From Trifolium pratense (taxonomy: Eukaryota > Streptophyta > Magnoliopsida > Fabales > Fabaceae): DNA of 64,000 nucleotides. The notes under the pieces were generated by a model that saw nothing but the letters and a program-made list of their open reading frames with translations, was not told where the DNA came from and ran no database searches. Shown piece after piece: positions 1 through 10,625 of the stretch (positions are counted from its first letter, which is position 1; each line of letters opens with the position of its first letter). Both the position numbers and the translations under genes were made by a program. The stretch lies in NCBI RefSeq assembly GCF_020283565.1, contig NC_060064.1:15148337-15212336 (forward strand), written 5' to 3'.

Positions 1-146
1 ACACTGATTTACTAACTAATTAATATATATATAATCTAATAATTTTTATAGCTCTATGACTATTTAGATGAAAAAAATAAAATAAATAATTATTTATGTT
101 AAATAATTAATCAAATTAATATTTTGTTTTTATAATATATATGCAG

Positions 147-3100
147 GGATGACCAAATTTTGTTTACCGCACTCCTATATTATATAGGATACACAATATT
201 TCCTATAGCTGCTAACTTACCATGGTGGAGAATAGATGGTGTGATTCTTACAACAATATTACATGCTGGACCAGTGGAGTTCTTATACTATTGGCTACAT
301 AGAGCACTTCATCATCATTATTTGTACTCTCGTTATCATTCTCATCATCATTCTTCAATTGTTACTGAGCCTATCACTTGTATGAACTTTTATCCTTCAT
401 TTAATTTATTTATAAAAAGAACCAAAAATAAATTTCAAATTATTCTTTATATATACATTATTATTTTTTAGTTAAGTAGTTTAGTGGATAAAAATTTCAC
501 TATTAAAATGAATAAGTGGGAACTTCGGACCATACATATATAATACGATGTTACTACCAACTGAGTTAAGTTCACGAGGACATATATGTTATGTCACATG
601 AGTTGTTGTGTCACATTGTTATCTAACAGACGTAATTAATCATGTACTGTATTTAACTTGTATATATTAACTAATATCTCGTGAGCTTAGCTCTGTTGGC
701 AGAGAAATTGCATTATATATGCAGAGGTCGGGTTCAAACTCTGTTCATCCTACTTATTCATCTTAAGGGTGAAATTTCTAACTACTAAATTAGATAATTA
801 AAAAAATTGCATTAACTATTAAAAATTTGAGAGTCCATTTTGGGTCAAAATAACACTAATTCTTTTGTTTTGTTGACAGCTGTTGCACACCCATTTGCTG
901 AGCACTTGGCATATTTTACACTTTTTGCTATTCCAATGTTGACAACATTGTTCATCCACAAATCTTCTGTTGCTGCACTATATGGCTATATATTTTACAT
1001 TGATTTTATGAACAACATGGGTCATTGCAACTTTGAGTTTTTTCCCAAGAAACTTTTGTCCTTCTTTCCCCTGTTGAAGTATCTCTCATACACACCATCG
1101 TAAGTTCACAATATGTTACTATTGCTAATGAAATTCATAATTTCTATACAATATCAAACTCTATGCTAATTTATTTGGTAAATCCTTCGTTACACACTTT
1201 ATTTGAATATATACCGGTATATTTGTTGATGTAGACAATTTTGATAGGTTCATTAATAGTGTTTATTAATTTTTTAATATTAAATGATATTTATGAACCT
1301 ATCCGAATTATCCACAAGAACAGTATATCGATACCTATCTAAATAAAATATGTACCAAAGTGCTCACCGATTTATTTTCTCCGTATATATTTCCACAGGT
1401 CTCACTCATTGCATCACACCAAATTTAGGTCCAACTACTCACTCTTCATGCCTATTTATGACTACATTTTTGGTACCGTAGATAAATCTACTAATACTAC
1501 ATATGAAGCCTCGTTGAAAAGACCAAAAGAGTCACCGGATGTGGTTCACTTAACACAATTAACCACACTTGATTCAATCTACCAATTGCGCTTAGGCTTT
1601 TCTTCCTTAGCCTCCAACCCTCAAACATCTAAATGGTACCTCAATTTAATGTGGCCCTTTACAATGTTCTATATGCTAATGACATGGATTAGTAGAAGTG
1701 CTTTTGTTTTAGAAAGCAACACATTTCATGATCTCAAGTTACAGTGTTGGCTTATACCAAGATTTAATACACAAGTATGTTTTTTTTAATTTCTTTCTCA
1801 TCTGTGACTTAAGATTTAAAATGATTTAGTGATTACCAACGTACGTAACACATGTTTGATTTCTTACTAATTTGTAGTATTTTTCAAAAAGACAAAACCA
1901 AACAATGAACAACTTGATTGAAGAGACAATTATGGAGGCTGAGTTAAATGGAGCAAAGGTGATTAGTCTAGGACTTTTAAATCAGGTAATTTTACATGCA
2001 CTTCTTTTATTAATTTATTAATTACTTTGATCCTTATAAATAAAATTAATCATTTTTTTGAATAATATTTTTTTTTATTTGGATAACCTTTGATGTAAGC
2101 AGAAGCAACAACTTAGTTCACATTTTAAACTTTATATTCGAAGATTCCCACAACTAAAGATAAAAGTTGTAGATGGCACTAGCCTAGCTGCAGCTATTGT
2201 GTTGAACAACATTCCTAAAGGGACAAATCAAGTGCTTCTTCGAGGCAAGTTTAATAAGACTGCGTTTGTCATTGCTAATGCTTTATGCAAGAAAAACATA
2301 CAGGTACGTGAACGCGCTATCTATCTATATTTAATCGCGTGTGTGTGAGCGCTCGCGTGTGACAATTGACTAATGTCTTTGAAATATTTAAGGTTAAGCT
2401 TATATATGGAAAGGAGTTTAACTTTTTTTTTAAATATATTACATGTGTTAAGTTTCCAATAATTTGCTCCAAAAAAATATATTCTGATACTTTGATAAAT
2501 TACAAGCAGGTGGTTGTATTATATAAGGACGAATTTAAAGAGCTTGAACAAAGGGTCGTCATAAAAGGAAAGTTGGCTCTTTCACCAATCAATATTCCAA
2601 AGGTTGATTCAATAGTATTTATGAAGGTTTTTCTATTTTGTATTGAATTAAAAAACATTTTTTCAGTATTTTTTAGATATGAAATTGTCTAAATAATCAT
2701 ATACTTCCTTCGGTCCTTTTTATAAAGAACACTTTAGGAAAAAAAATTGGTCATTTTTATAAGAAACTTAACTTTGACCAATTTTCAAATGTTTAAAATA
2801 TTTAATTTCACTTATGCTCTTATTTATTATGAGAGAGAATATTAAAAATTACTAAGTTAATTGAATTAAGAGTAATTAAATATAGGGTATACATGAAAAC
2901 CTTTAAATGATGAATCAACATTAACATAATTACTTCATTTTGTAATAACAGATATGGTTAGTTGGAGATGAATGGGATGAATATGAACAAATGCAAGCAT
3001 CAAAAGGATCATTATTCATTCCATTTTCACACTTCCCTCCAAAGAAAATGAGAGAATGTTGTTTCTACCACTATACACCAGCAATGATCACTCCTACTAC

Positions 3101-4032
3101 ATTCGTGAATTCGCACTCTTGCGAGGTGTGTATATAGCATTTTTTTTTGTCAAATAGTTTATTGGCTAAAAACATCATCTTAAATATTTAAAGATTAATA
3201 GGTGAAGTGTCTGAGGTTCGAACCCTGACTCTTACTCATATAGTGCGATGTTTATGTCAACTGAGTTAAACTCACGGGGACATATAACATAGTTTTAAAT
3301 AGCCTTCAATATTATATGTATATATCAAAAAGACTTTTATATAAGTATTGTAAAATGATTTCAACTATATTATCCAAATATTTATCACATTTTGCATCTA
3401 AACTTTTTTAAAATATAATAGATAGTTATAAGAAGGGTTTTGAATTTTCGAAGAAGATAAGTTTTTGGTTTTGAAATTTTTTTATAGCTCTGTTTTTTAG
3501 CTAATAAATTATGGGTTTTGAATTGAGAAAAATGAAAATTCATCTTTTTTTTTTTTTTTTGAAAAAAGTCCAACTCAATGTGCCAAATCATTATTTTTAC
3601 ATAGTCAAATGCCAAGTCAACGTGACACATCATCATTTTACTAAATCAAATGTCATGAGGGACTAATAAAGAATCTTCAAATTACATAGATAGAATTGCA
3701 AAATAAAAAAAAAATTACAGCGAGTAAACCAAATTTTGCTCATATGACATAGGACAAAAGTTCTATTAATTAACCCTTATAAGAAGTTTTACAAGCAGTG
3801 TGTGTTTTAGGAAATTGCAGTATATACAATTCTATACATGATTAATTGTATTTATCTATAACAGAATTGGCTTCCAAGAAGAGTTATGAGTGCATGGCGT
3901 ATTGCTGGAATAATTCATGCTTTAGAAGGATGGAATGAACATGAGTGTGGTGACACTATACTCAATTATGAAAAAGTATGGAAAGCAAGTATTTGTCATG
4001 GTTTCCAACCTCTAAAGATTCTCACAAACTAA
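147..4032 (+). CDS. CER1: CER1-like very-long-chain aldehyde decarbonylase (alkane synthesis), 5' end outside window
   Basis: Eight exons can be joined in frame with GT/AG borders: <147-379, 880-1099, 1399-1774, 1878-1985, 2103-2303, 2510-2602, 2952-3125 and 3865-4032 (TAA). They encode about 524 residues of a family usually near 620-630, so roughly the first 100 residues lie upstream of the window. Visible signatures are the di-iron histidine cluster of the fatty-acid-hydroxylase domain (HRALHHHYLYSRYHSHHH in the first exon, HPFAEH at the start of the second, SHSLHH at the start of the third) and the C-terminal WAX2-type domain (IWLVGDEWDEYEQ, then NWLPRRVMSAWRIAGIIHALEGW). In Arabidopsis the family makes C29-type cuticular alkanes in the ER with CER3 and cytochrome b5. 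All joined exons are open and no break is seen. Introns hold SINE-like repeats and a Stowaway-like start. The orthologue could be a CER1 paralogue rather than CER1 itself. Confidence 0.93.
475..592 (-). repeat. tRNA-derived SINE-like repeat, copy 1 (CER1 intron)
   Basis: Read on the minus strand it shows the family layout: an A-box-like TTAACTCAGTTGG near its 5' end, then a degenerate B-box, then a TGAAATTTTTATCCACTAAA tail. It matches copies at 676, 3150, 8124, 16165 and 18736. It lies in the same intron as copy 2 in the opposite orientation. Confidence 0.6.
676..797 (+). repeat. tRNA-derived SINE-like repeat, copy 2 (CER1 intron)
   Basis: This is the clearest member for RNA polymerase III boxes. 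TAGCTCTGTTGG fits the A-box and GGGTTCAAACTC fits the B-box, about 35 bp apart, followed by the shared tail GGGTGAAATTTCTAACTACT. It is the only plus-strand copy in the window and faces copy 1 head to head. Confidence 0.65.
2702..2895 (+). mobile_element. Stowaway-like MITE, left part (CER1 intron)
   Basis: The segment begins TACTTCCTTCGGTCC, a Stowaway-type terminal inverted repeat after a TA target, then continues with TTTTTATAAAGAACACTTT, the usual body of such elements. The matching right terminus is not seen before the next exon at 2952, so the element is truncated or too diverged. Confidence 0.5.
3150..3290 (-). repeat. tRNA-derived SINE-like repeat, copy 3 (CER1 intron)
   Basis: On the minus strand it carries TTAACTCAGTTGACATAAAC (A-box region), GGGTTCGAACCTC (a near-perfect B-box) and a 3' end AAACTATTTGAC followed by nine A. 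That A tail on the minus strand supports retroposition. Confidence 0.6.
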
Positions 4033-4560
4033 GCATGACTAATTAATGGGTTATAGATATACATTCTTCAAGTTTGTGTTGTCAAAGTTTGGTTTACCTC
4101 AATAAGGCCATGGTTCACTATAGTTTTCCATCTCTAAAATTTTCATGTATGCTATTTAAATCTTCAAAATGTATTGTGAAATAATTACTACCTAAATGCA
4201 TATGAATGTAATTTTATTTAATATGAAGCTCTAAACTTATTAATATTACTTGATCAGTTCCATTTATCAATATTTTTTCGTCATTTTTAACATGTACTTA
4301 TTATAAATGAAATAAGTTTGTTCTCGTCAAAAAATAAAATAAAATCTACTTACACCCAAAATTTCATTAATATTTTTATCATAATGTCCTTAATCCCATA
4401 TTAACTTTACAAACCTTTATATTTTTATCCCTCAATCTTACACTTCACTTCTCACTCACAAACATACAATAAAAGTGAACAAATTAATTAACTTGATAAA
4501 ATGTTACAAATTGAAGTACAAATTATTCTATTGCATAGTTAGCTAATTGAACTTTTTAGC
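4033..4560. other. CER1 3' flank, AT-rich, no gene seen
   Basis: This stretch holds the 3' untranslated region of the CER1-like gene and AT-rich spacer. I see no reading frame, repeat or RNA gene that can be supported. Confidence 0.5.
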
Positions 4561-4566
4561 TATTTT

Positions 4567-5060
4567 TTGTGGTTTTCTTCCCGAGTATCCAATAATGCAC
4601 CCTGCACGACCTGCCAATGTCCCCCCCCACACTCAAACCCAATGTTGAACCCACCCGCGCCATTTGGTTATCACCCTTACCGCAAGACCGTTCCCAGCCA
4701 TGCATTTTATGCTGCTCCTTATGATAATATGCTTAGGCAGGACTCAGCTTCTGATATAGTTGGGGACCCAAATTCATTAATGGGTTTCCCTCAAGGTGTC
4801 CCGAATGGCCCAAATTTTCAAGGAAATTATCTCCGGTCCTAAAATGCAGCAGGTGTTCCTTTTGAACAAGCACGAGGTGGTGGCATGGTTGTGGATCAAG
4901 GGATGCCAAAGGCATACTGGCACCACAACCCATGACCCTCCCACCACTACCGCCGCCACTAGCACACATGATGAAACAAAACTACTACTCTGGTGAGCAT
5001 GGACATGATGGTCAAGGTCAGGGTTGGCCCAAGCCCATGTTCAACATGGGCAATGGCATA
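4567..5060 (+). pseudogene. unidentified Pro/Gly/Met-rich protein fragment, frameshifted
   Basis: Codon use and residue composition are protein-like over about 480 bp, far above the AT-rich surroundings, but the frame changes more than once. The first frame reads through PMLNPPAPFGYHPYRKTVPS and NMLRQDSASDIVGDPNSLMG to a stop at 4840. The reading resumes in another frame with VPFEQARGGGMVVDQGMPKA, and then a third with MTLPPLPPPLAHMMKQNYY and GWPKPMFNMGNG. I do not recognise the family. It looks like a low-complexity linker of a transcriptional regulator, but this is a guess. A run of eight C at 4621-4628 is a likely slippage site. The coding similarity stops where a hAT-family terminal segment begins near 5053. 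Confidence 0.45.
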
Positions 5061-5150
5061 AGGCCTCATAAAAATGAGGGCTTCAAAAAAAATTATAGGA
5101 TAGTATTATTAGTAAGTTAAATTGGTTATATATTTTTATGTAAGATAAAT
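5053..5150 (+). mobile_element. fragment of the hAT family seen at 18887 and 28220
   Basis: The string GGCATAAGGCCTCA followed by an AT-rich stretch with ATAGGATAGTATTATTAGTAA closely follows the left part of the element at 18887. No CAGGGG terminus or target duplication is visible, so this is a truncated piece. Confidence 0.4.
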
Positions 5151-5571
5151 TTATTTTGGTTTTAATTCAAGTATAAGAATGCATGTTGAATCATGTATCT
5201 TTAGTAGGTTTCATGGAAATAAAAAAAAAATTATTAGGTCCTCATATTAATACATGGACATAAATATAGGTCTCGTAGAAATTATTAAAAGATAGACAAC
5301 CTTATTAATATGAGTAAAAATATGCGTCTTATATAAATAGTAGAAATAAAATGTAAAAGTAATGTGTAATAGAGTATAATGAGTATAATGATTATAATAA
5401 TATCTTTGCAGGTTTTGTGTTGGTGTTGTCTTATTATATGTCTCAAAATTCTTGTGATTGATTCGGACTGTAGTGATATCCTCGTCAGCCATTATGTTTT
5501 GACTCTAGATTATTTGGCTCGAAAGTGTCGTTAATGCATGCTTGATGTCGTTCGTTGCATGGAGTTGATGG

Positions 5572-5880
5572 TGTAACGACCCGATTTTTATTATTTGCTA
5601 TTTAAGTGTTTAATTAGTTAATGAGCGAGTTAAATCTCATTTGTGAGAGTTAGTGTCCGTGAGCTTTAGTTGGGCCGAGTTATTGGGTTTTGGCCCAATG
5701 GGCCTTGGCACAAAGGAGAGGGGGGCGCTATATAAGCTTGCTAGAGAGAGAACTCATTTTTCATGAGTTTTGGGAAAGATAGAGAAAAGGAAGAGCTCAT
5801 TTTTTTTATAATATTGTTTAATTTAATTTTATCATAAATTGTTTCTATGAACTTATTACTTTTTAATATCTTGTGAAGAA
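5572..5880 (+). mobile_element. LTR fragment of a Ty3-type retrotransposon
   Basis: The sequence starts TGTAACGACCCGATTTTTAT, a start common among plant Ty3-type LTRs, and has a TATA-like GCTATATAAGCTTG about 160 bp in, followed by a purine-rich leader. No primer-binding site, internal region or second LTR is seen. The piece runs into a LINE remnant. Confidence 0.45.
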
Positions 5881-5887
5881 TATTTAT

Positions 5888-6095
5888 CACTCCAGATGTT
5901 CAGTCTTGTGTTGCCGGTTGCGAAAAGATGGAATCAGCTCAACACTTGTCCGTTTCCTGTAGTACCTTTGGCTTTGTTTGGTCGTCAATTAGGTCTTGGA
6001 TTGGCGTGTTTTCGATGGATCCTCACAATCTGGCAGAGCATTTTCTCCCGTTCACTTTCTCAGCACGTGGTCTCAGAGCGTGTTGATCCTTGGTA
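5888..6095 (+). pseudogene. LINE reverse-transcriptase zinc-binding (zf-RVT) remnant
   Basis: A 69-codon open stretch reads DVQSCVAGCEKMESAQHLSV, then CSTFGFVWSSIRSWIGVFSM and ending GLRAC-stop. The C-x3-C then H, C pattern with the W-rich tail is the zinc-binding domain found C-terminal to reverse transcriptase in plant non-LTR retrotransposons. The rest of the LINE is absent, so it is a dead fragment. Confidence 0.7.
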
Positions 6096-6099
6096 AGCC

Positions 6100-6215
6100 A
6101 CCATTGGTACATAATAGATTGAACAATTAAAATTAAAAATAGATTGAACAATTGGTACATGATAGATTGAACAATAGAAATGAAATGAAATATAATAGAT
6201 TGAACAATTAAAATT
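6100..6215 (+). repeat. AGATTGAACAATT short tandem-like repeat
   Basis: AGATTGAACAAT recurs four times within about 110 bp, separated by AT-rich linkers such as AAAATTAAAAATA. The repeat directly follows the LINE remnant. Confidence 0.6.
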
Positions 6216-7085
6216 AAAAATAAGGAAAAGATAAAGAGGAAAGAGCTAAAGAAAAGAAGAAAAAAAGTTGAAGAACTATGTGAAGAATAGGTGTGAAGGC
6301 TGAGTAAGTGATAGTATTGAGTTAGAGGGTGGTATTTATAGACATAGTTGGTGTGAATTCTTAAGGCAATTAATGGCCAAATCAATTATAGGGTTATTAT
6401 TTCAAGCGGAAGACGGAACATGCGGGCATTTTTTTGAAACTAACTACGGGTGTTGGAGGTTGTCTGTGCATGTTCTTTGAAAAATTGATCCTGAACTCAA
6501 TTCCAATGTATCCCATATAAAAAGAAAATAAAATAAAAAATATCAATGTAACAAATTCCAGTTACAAACTTTTTCTATTCATTTTTTATTTAACTAGTGT
6601 ATGTAGGGAAATGAAATAACTATAAAATTTAAATAAAAATTGAATGTAAAAAATTTAAGATTAATTTATAGTAGTATATATTTACATATTTTGGCATATA
6701 AGTTAGTATAAATTTAGAATAAACTCAAAATAAAAACAGAAGTTAATAATAATAATTTAATATTTTAAAAGTTAGACCGGTCCACCGATTAAATGGATAA
6801 TTGATATGGACAATTTCAAAAAATTGGAGGAAGTATGTCATAATTGTGTTAAATTTAAATAATATTTTAATACGACAAAAAGAGTTGGAAAATCACATAA
6901 TTTTATAAGTTTGATGTGTTAACGTGAGTTCGTCATACAATAAACACTATATATTTGGCAAAAAAAATACTATTTATATAGTACACCTCGTATAAATTAC
7001 TAGAATAATATGTTATTTATTAATATATATGAGTAAAAATATAGTTTATATAAATTAAAAAATATATATAATAAAGACCCCATAT
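6216..7085. other. AT-rich spacer, no gene seen
   Basis: This stretch is mostly A/T homopolymer-rich sequence with no supported reading frame or recognisable element. Confidence 0.5.
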
Positions 7086-7087
7086 AA

Positions 7088-8046
7088 ATTACAATAAAAT
7101 AGACACCCGTAAAATTGCAAGATTCGTCAAATATCCCTTTTAAAATTTGAAAATTGTTAAATACATTCCTGAATTTGCAAGACGTCTATTAAATACTCAC
7201 ATGTTTTGTCTACCCTGTCTGTTGTGATGACATTGTTGTTAATTGTATATGTGGACATGTCAACGTGACACCATGTCACAGGAAATAATTGATCAAGATT
7301 CATAATACACATTAAAGGGAGATATATAATTGATTAAAAGGAGAGGGGTGTGTGTGTGTTGTGTGTGTGTTTAGAGAGTTAGAGAAAGGGGGTTAAAGAG
7401 AGGGAGGGGGGAGAGTTATAGAGACGGAAAGAGAGAGAATAATTTTAGCAACAACAACAATCTTGTAAAATTTTCAAATCAATCTTTGAATTTAATAAAC
7501 ATTTGAAAATTCTGTAATTATGATAAATCTTTATCTCTTATATTGAACAGATCATCACGGTTGTTGTTGCTGTGATTTTTATTGGTGCTACAACTATTTT
7601 CCCTCTCCCTTATCTCTCTCTGTTTCTCGATTTCCTTGTTGTCTCTCTTTATCTCCCCCCAAGAATAATTTGCAATTATTGTTCCTCTCCTTTTCCCTCT
7701 ATATATCATGTGACGTGTATCATGATTAATTACTCTATGTGACGAGACATCGCGTTAACAAGTGTCGCGTATGCAAATTTAAATTTCAGTCAATTAATCC
7801 CATACTTTTGCAAATTTTAGTCAATTACCCCATGTGAATTGTATCATGATTAATTACTGCATGTGACGAGGCGTCACGTTAACAAGTGTCGCGTATGCAG
7901 TTAGCGATCATATCACAACATAGAGAGTAAACAAAACAGATGGTATTTGATAGACGTCTTGCAAATTCAATGGTTTATTTGACAATTTTTAAATTTTAGA
8001 AGATATTTGACGAGTCTTGCAATTTCATAAAATATTTGGCATTTCA
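7088..8046. mobile_element. fold-back element with long terminal inverted repeats
   Basis: The left end (AAAATTGCAAGATTCGTCAA, later GAATTTGCAAGACGTCTATT) returns inverted at the right end (TTGACGAGTCTTGCAATTTC and AATAGACGTCTTGCAAATTC after allowing single changes). The pairing continues inward through a GA-rich/CT-rich pair (about 7330-7480 with 7560-7700), so nearly the whole element could fold on itself. An internal direct repeat (TGTGACGAGACATCGCGTTA near 7739; a near copy near 7863) is also present. No transposase is visible. A Mutator-type or foldback MITE is the likely class; the target duplication is not clear. Confidence 0.6.
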
Positions 8047-8123
8047 CCCATTTATTATTATTAATAGATTTTACTTGCCTTGATCCAACTCCAAATTACC
8101 AAAAAAAAATATAAAAAAATGGA

Positions 8124-8250
8124 TCAAGTAGTTTAGTGTATAGAAATTTCACCTTTAAGGTGGATAAATGAGATGATCGAGATTCGAACTCCGATCACCT
8201 TGTATATATAATGCAATGTTCTTATCAACTAAGCTAAACTCAATAAACTC
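8124..8250 (-). repeat. tRNA-derived SINE-like repeat, copy 4
   Basis: The minus strand reads GTTTAGCTTAGTTGATAAGA (A-box region), GGAGTTCGAATCTC (B-box) and GGTGAAATTTCTATACACTA (family tail). A near-duplicate of ACTCCAAATTACC on each side (8087-8100, 8241-8254) suggests a target duplication. A further copy after a T-run (8284-8294) suggests a second, tiny insertion. Confidence 0.6.
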
Positions 8251-8788
8251 CAATTTACTTTTTTTTTTCTTTTTTTTTTGACAATCCAAATTACCGATTT
8301 TATTTTCCCGAAAACACAAAAATAAAAATACGGTGGATATTTTTTTTTTTTTAAGCACGGTGGATATTATTTTTGACGCACCAACAATTTGCAATTTTGT
8401 TTTTATAAATCTAAAATAAATAAATAAATAAATAAAAGATGATCCACTTCAAATTGTCGTTGACATGTGGTGTCTAGTGGCCACACGAGCTCTACCATTA
8501 CCCCTTATGGCTATGTCTATATGCAACTCATTGCAATGCTTCGTTTTCTCCTCTTTCCCTGCTCCACGGTAAGCCATAAATTCTACTTCAAAAATTATTC
8601 ATTAATCTGATTATATCGGTTCCACTTTATTGCTACATCAAGTTTGTGCAATAAACTATACAAATTTGACATTTTTTAGGAATATTCTTCTTGATGCATG
8701 TTATTTAGTGTGACCCAGATGGTATTTTGAGTCCCTTTTGAATTTTTCATTAAGAAATTTAAGGGATTTATAATATCATATGATAAAA

Positions 8789-10285
8789 ATGGATACTTTA
8801 CTCAAAACACCAAACAAGCTTCAATTTTTGCACCCACTTCATGGTTATTCAGAAAAATTGAGCAATTATTCACTTTCCTATAAGTTTCAAAACCATGAAC
8901 TTAGATTTGGTTCAAAGAAAAAACCAGTTTTGAGGGCTAGTAGCAGTGCCCTTTTGGAGCTTGTTCCTGAATTTAAGAAAGAGAATTTGGATTTTGAACT
9001 TCCTTTGTATGATTCATCAAAGGGAACTGTTGTGGATCTTGCAGTTGTGGGAGGTGGTCCTGCAGGGCTTGCAGTAGCACAGCAAGTTTCCGAAGCAGGG
9101 CTTTCTGTTTGCGCTATTGATCCGAACCCTAGATTGATTTGGCCTAATAATTATGGTGTTTGGGTGGATGAATTTGAGGCAATGGATTTACTTGATTGCC
9201 TTGATAAAACTTGGTCTGGTGCTGTTGTTTACATCGACGATAAAACGAAAAAGGATCTTGATAGACCTTATGGTAGGGTTAATAGGAAGCTTTTGAAGTC
9301 AAAGATGCTACAAAAATGCATATCAAATGGTGTGAAGTTTCATCAAGCTAAAGTTATCAAGGTTATTCACGAGGAATCGAAATCGTTGTTGATTTGTAAT
9401 GATGGTGTCACGGTTCAGGCTACTGTGGTTCTTGATGCTACTGGCTTTTCAAAATGTCTGGTCCAGTATGATAAACCGTATAATCCGGGTTACCAAGTTG
9501 CGTATGGGATTTTGGCTGAGGTTGATGAACATCCGTTTGATGTTGATAAAATGCTTTTTATGGACTGGAGAGATTCACATCTAGACAATGATATGAAGCT
9601 CAAGGAGAGAAATAGTAAAATACCTACTTTTCTATATGCAATGCCCTTTTCATCCACAAAGATATTTCTCGAAGAAACCTCGCTTGTTGCTCGCCCTGGG
9701 TTACGGATGGATGATATACAAGATAGAATGGTTGCTAGGTTGAAACACTTGGGTATCAATGTGAAAAGCATTGAAGAAGATGAACAGTGTGTCATTCCAA
9801 TGGGTGGCCCTCTCCCGGTTCTCCCTCAGAGAGTTGTTGGAATCGGTGGTACAGCTGGGATGGTGCATCCTTCTACCGGGTATATGGTAGCAAGAACCCT
9901 AGCTGCAGCTCCTATTGTTGCTAATGCTATTGTTCAGTATCTTGGTTCTGATAGAGGCCTTTTAGGAGACGAAATATCTGCACAAGTATGGAAAGACTTA
10001 TGGCCGATCGAAAGAAGGCGACAAAGGGAGTTCTTCTGTTTTGGTATGGACGTCTTACTCAAGCTTGATTTACCTGGCACAAGAAGATTTTTCAATGCGT
10101 TTTTTAATCTGGAACCTTATTATTGGCATGGATTCTTATCATCAAGACTGTATCTTCCTGAGCTGTTTACTTTTGGATTATCTCTATTTTCTTATGCCTC
10201 AAATACATCTAGGCTAGAGATTATGGCAAAGGGAACTCTTCCTTTGGTAAATATGGTCAACAACTTGATAAAAGATAAAGAATAA
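8789..10285 (+). CDS. LCYB: lycopene beta-cyclase, chloroplastic (LCYB), intronless
   Basis: The enzyme closes both ends of lycopene to beta-ionone rings, giving beta-carotene, on plastid membranes. The reading frame is a single exon of 498 codons from ATG 8789, where the protein begins MDTLLKTPN like other plant LCYBs. An in-frame ATG at 8780 would add three residues and is less likely. Residues 1-45 or so are basic and Ser-rich, as expected of a plastid transit peptide. A Rossmann dinucleotide motif, DLAVVGGGPAGLAVAQQ, lies near residues 83-99. The cyclase motifs FLEETSLVARPGL and IGGTAGMVHPSTGYMVAR follow, and the C-terminus LPLVNMVNNLIKDKE is complete. No frameshift or missing motif is seen. 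A donor-like ACG|GTAAGC at 8568 and acceptor-like TTTTTTAG at 8680 hint at an intron in the 5' leader, but this needs transcript support. Confidence 0.97.
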   Translation: MDTLLKTPNKLQFLHPLHGYSEKLSNYSLSYKFQNHELRFGSKKKPVLRASSSALLELVPEFKKENLDFELPLYDSSKGTVVDLAVVGGGPAGLAVAQQVSEAGLSVCAIDPNPRLIWPNNYGVWVDEFEAMDLLDCLDKTWSGAVVYIDDKTKKDLDRPYGRVNRKLLKSKMLQKCISNGVKFHQAKVIKVIHEESKSLLICNDGVTVQATVVLDATGFSKCLVQYDKPYNPGYQVAYGILAEVDEHPFDVDKMLFMDWRDSHLDNDMKLKERNSKIPTFLYAMPFSSTKIFLEETSLVARPGLRMDDIQDRMVARLKHLGINVKSIEEDEQCVIPMGGPLPVLPQRVVGIGGTAGMVHPSTGYMVARTLAAAPIVANAIVQYLGSDRGLLGDEISAQVWKDLWPIERRRQREFFCFGMDVLLKLDLPGTRRFFNAFFNLEPYYWHGFLSSRLYLPELFTFGLSLFSYASNTSRLEIMAKGTLPLVNMVNNLIKDKE

Positions 10286-10508
10286 GATTACTGTCTAATA
10301 ATCTGTTGTATGCTACATATGTTATGCGCGCTTCCACTTGTATGCGCTCCACCTGTAGTTTACTTCTGATATTATAGATTTCCATAAAGTATATTGCATT
10401 GGTTTTAATCCCTGTTTATTCCTTTGCTCGCGCCTCGCGGTGATTCCCTCTTGTGGCAAAAGTAGCAATATCAAACATACCAGTCACTATTTGCTATGTA
10501 CAAAGAAT

Positions 10509-10560
10509 CTCACTCTTCTGCTGCATTTTTTTTTTTTTGACTCACTCTTCTGCTGCATTT
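10509..10560 (-). repeat. T-run micro-insertion with 20-bp direct repeats
   Basis: CTCACTCTTCTGCTGCATTT occurs exactly at 10509-10528 and 10541-10560. Between the copies are only ten further T and GA. This has the anatomy of a retroposon reduced to its tail: target duplication, poly-A (on the minus strand) and two extra bases. Confidence 0.75.
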
Positions 10561-10568
10561 AGAGAGTG

Positions 10569-10625
10569 CTTTGGGGGAAATCTGTTTATTTATTTTTTTT
10601 GACGGAACTTTGGGGGAAATCTGTT
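10569..10625 (-). repeat. T-run micro-insertion with 18-bp direct repeats
   Basis: CTTTGGGGGAAATCTGTT occurs exactly at 10569-10586 and 10608-10625. The 21 bp between them are a T-rich run followed by GACGGAA. It lies eight bases after the previous micro-insertion. Confidence 0.75.

Noticed and set aside
6023..6385. 120-residue minus-strand frame
   Set aside because: It overlaps the zf-RVT remnant and the AGATTGAACAATT repeat, and its content is low-complexity.
9490..9795. 101-residue frame antisense to LCYB
   Set aside because: It is the shadow of a long, well-conserved coding frame on the other strand.
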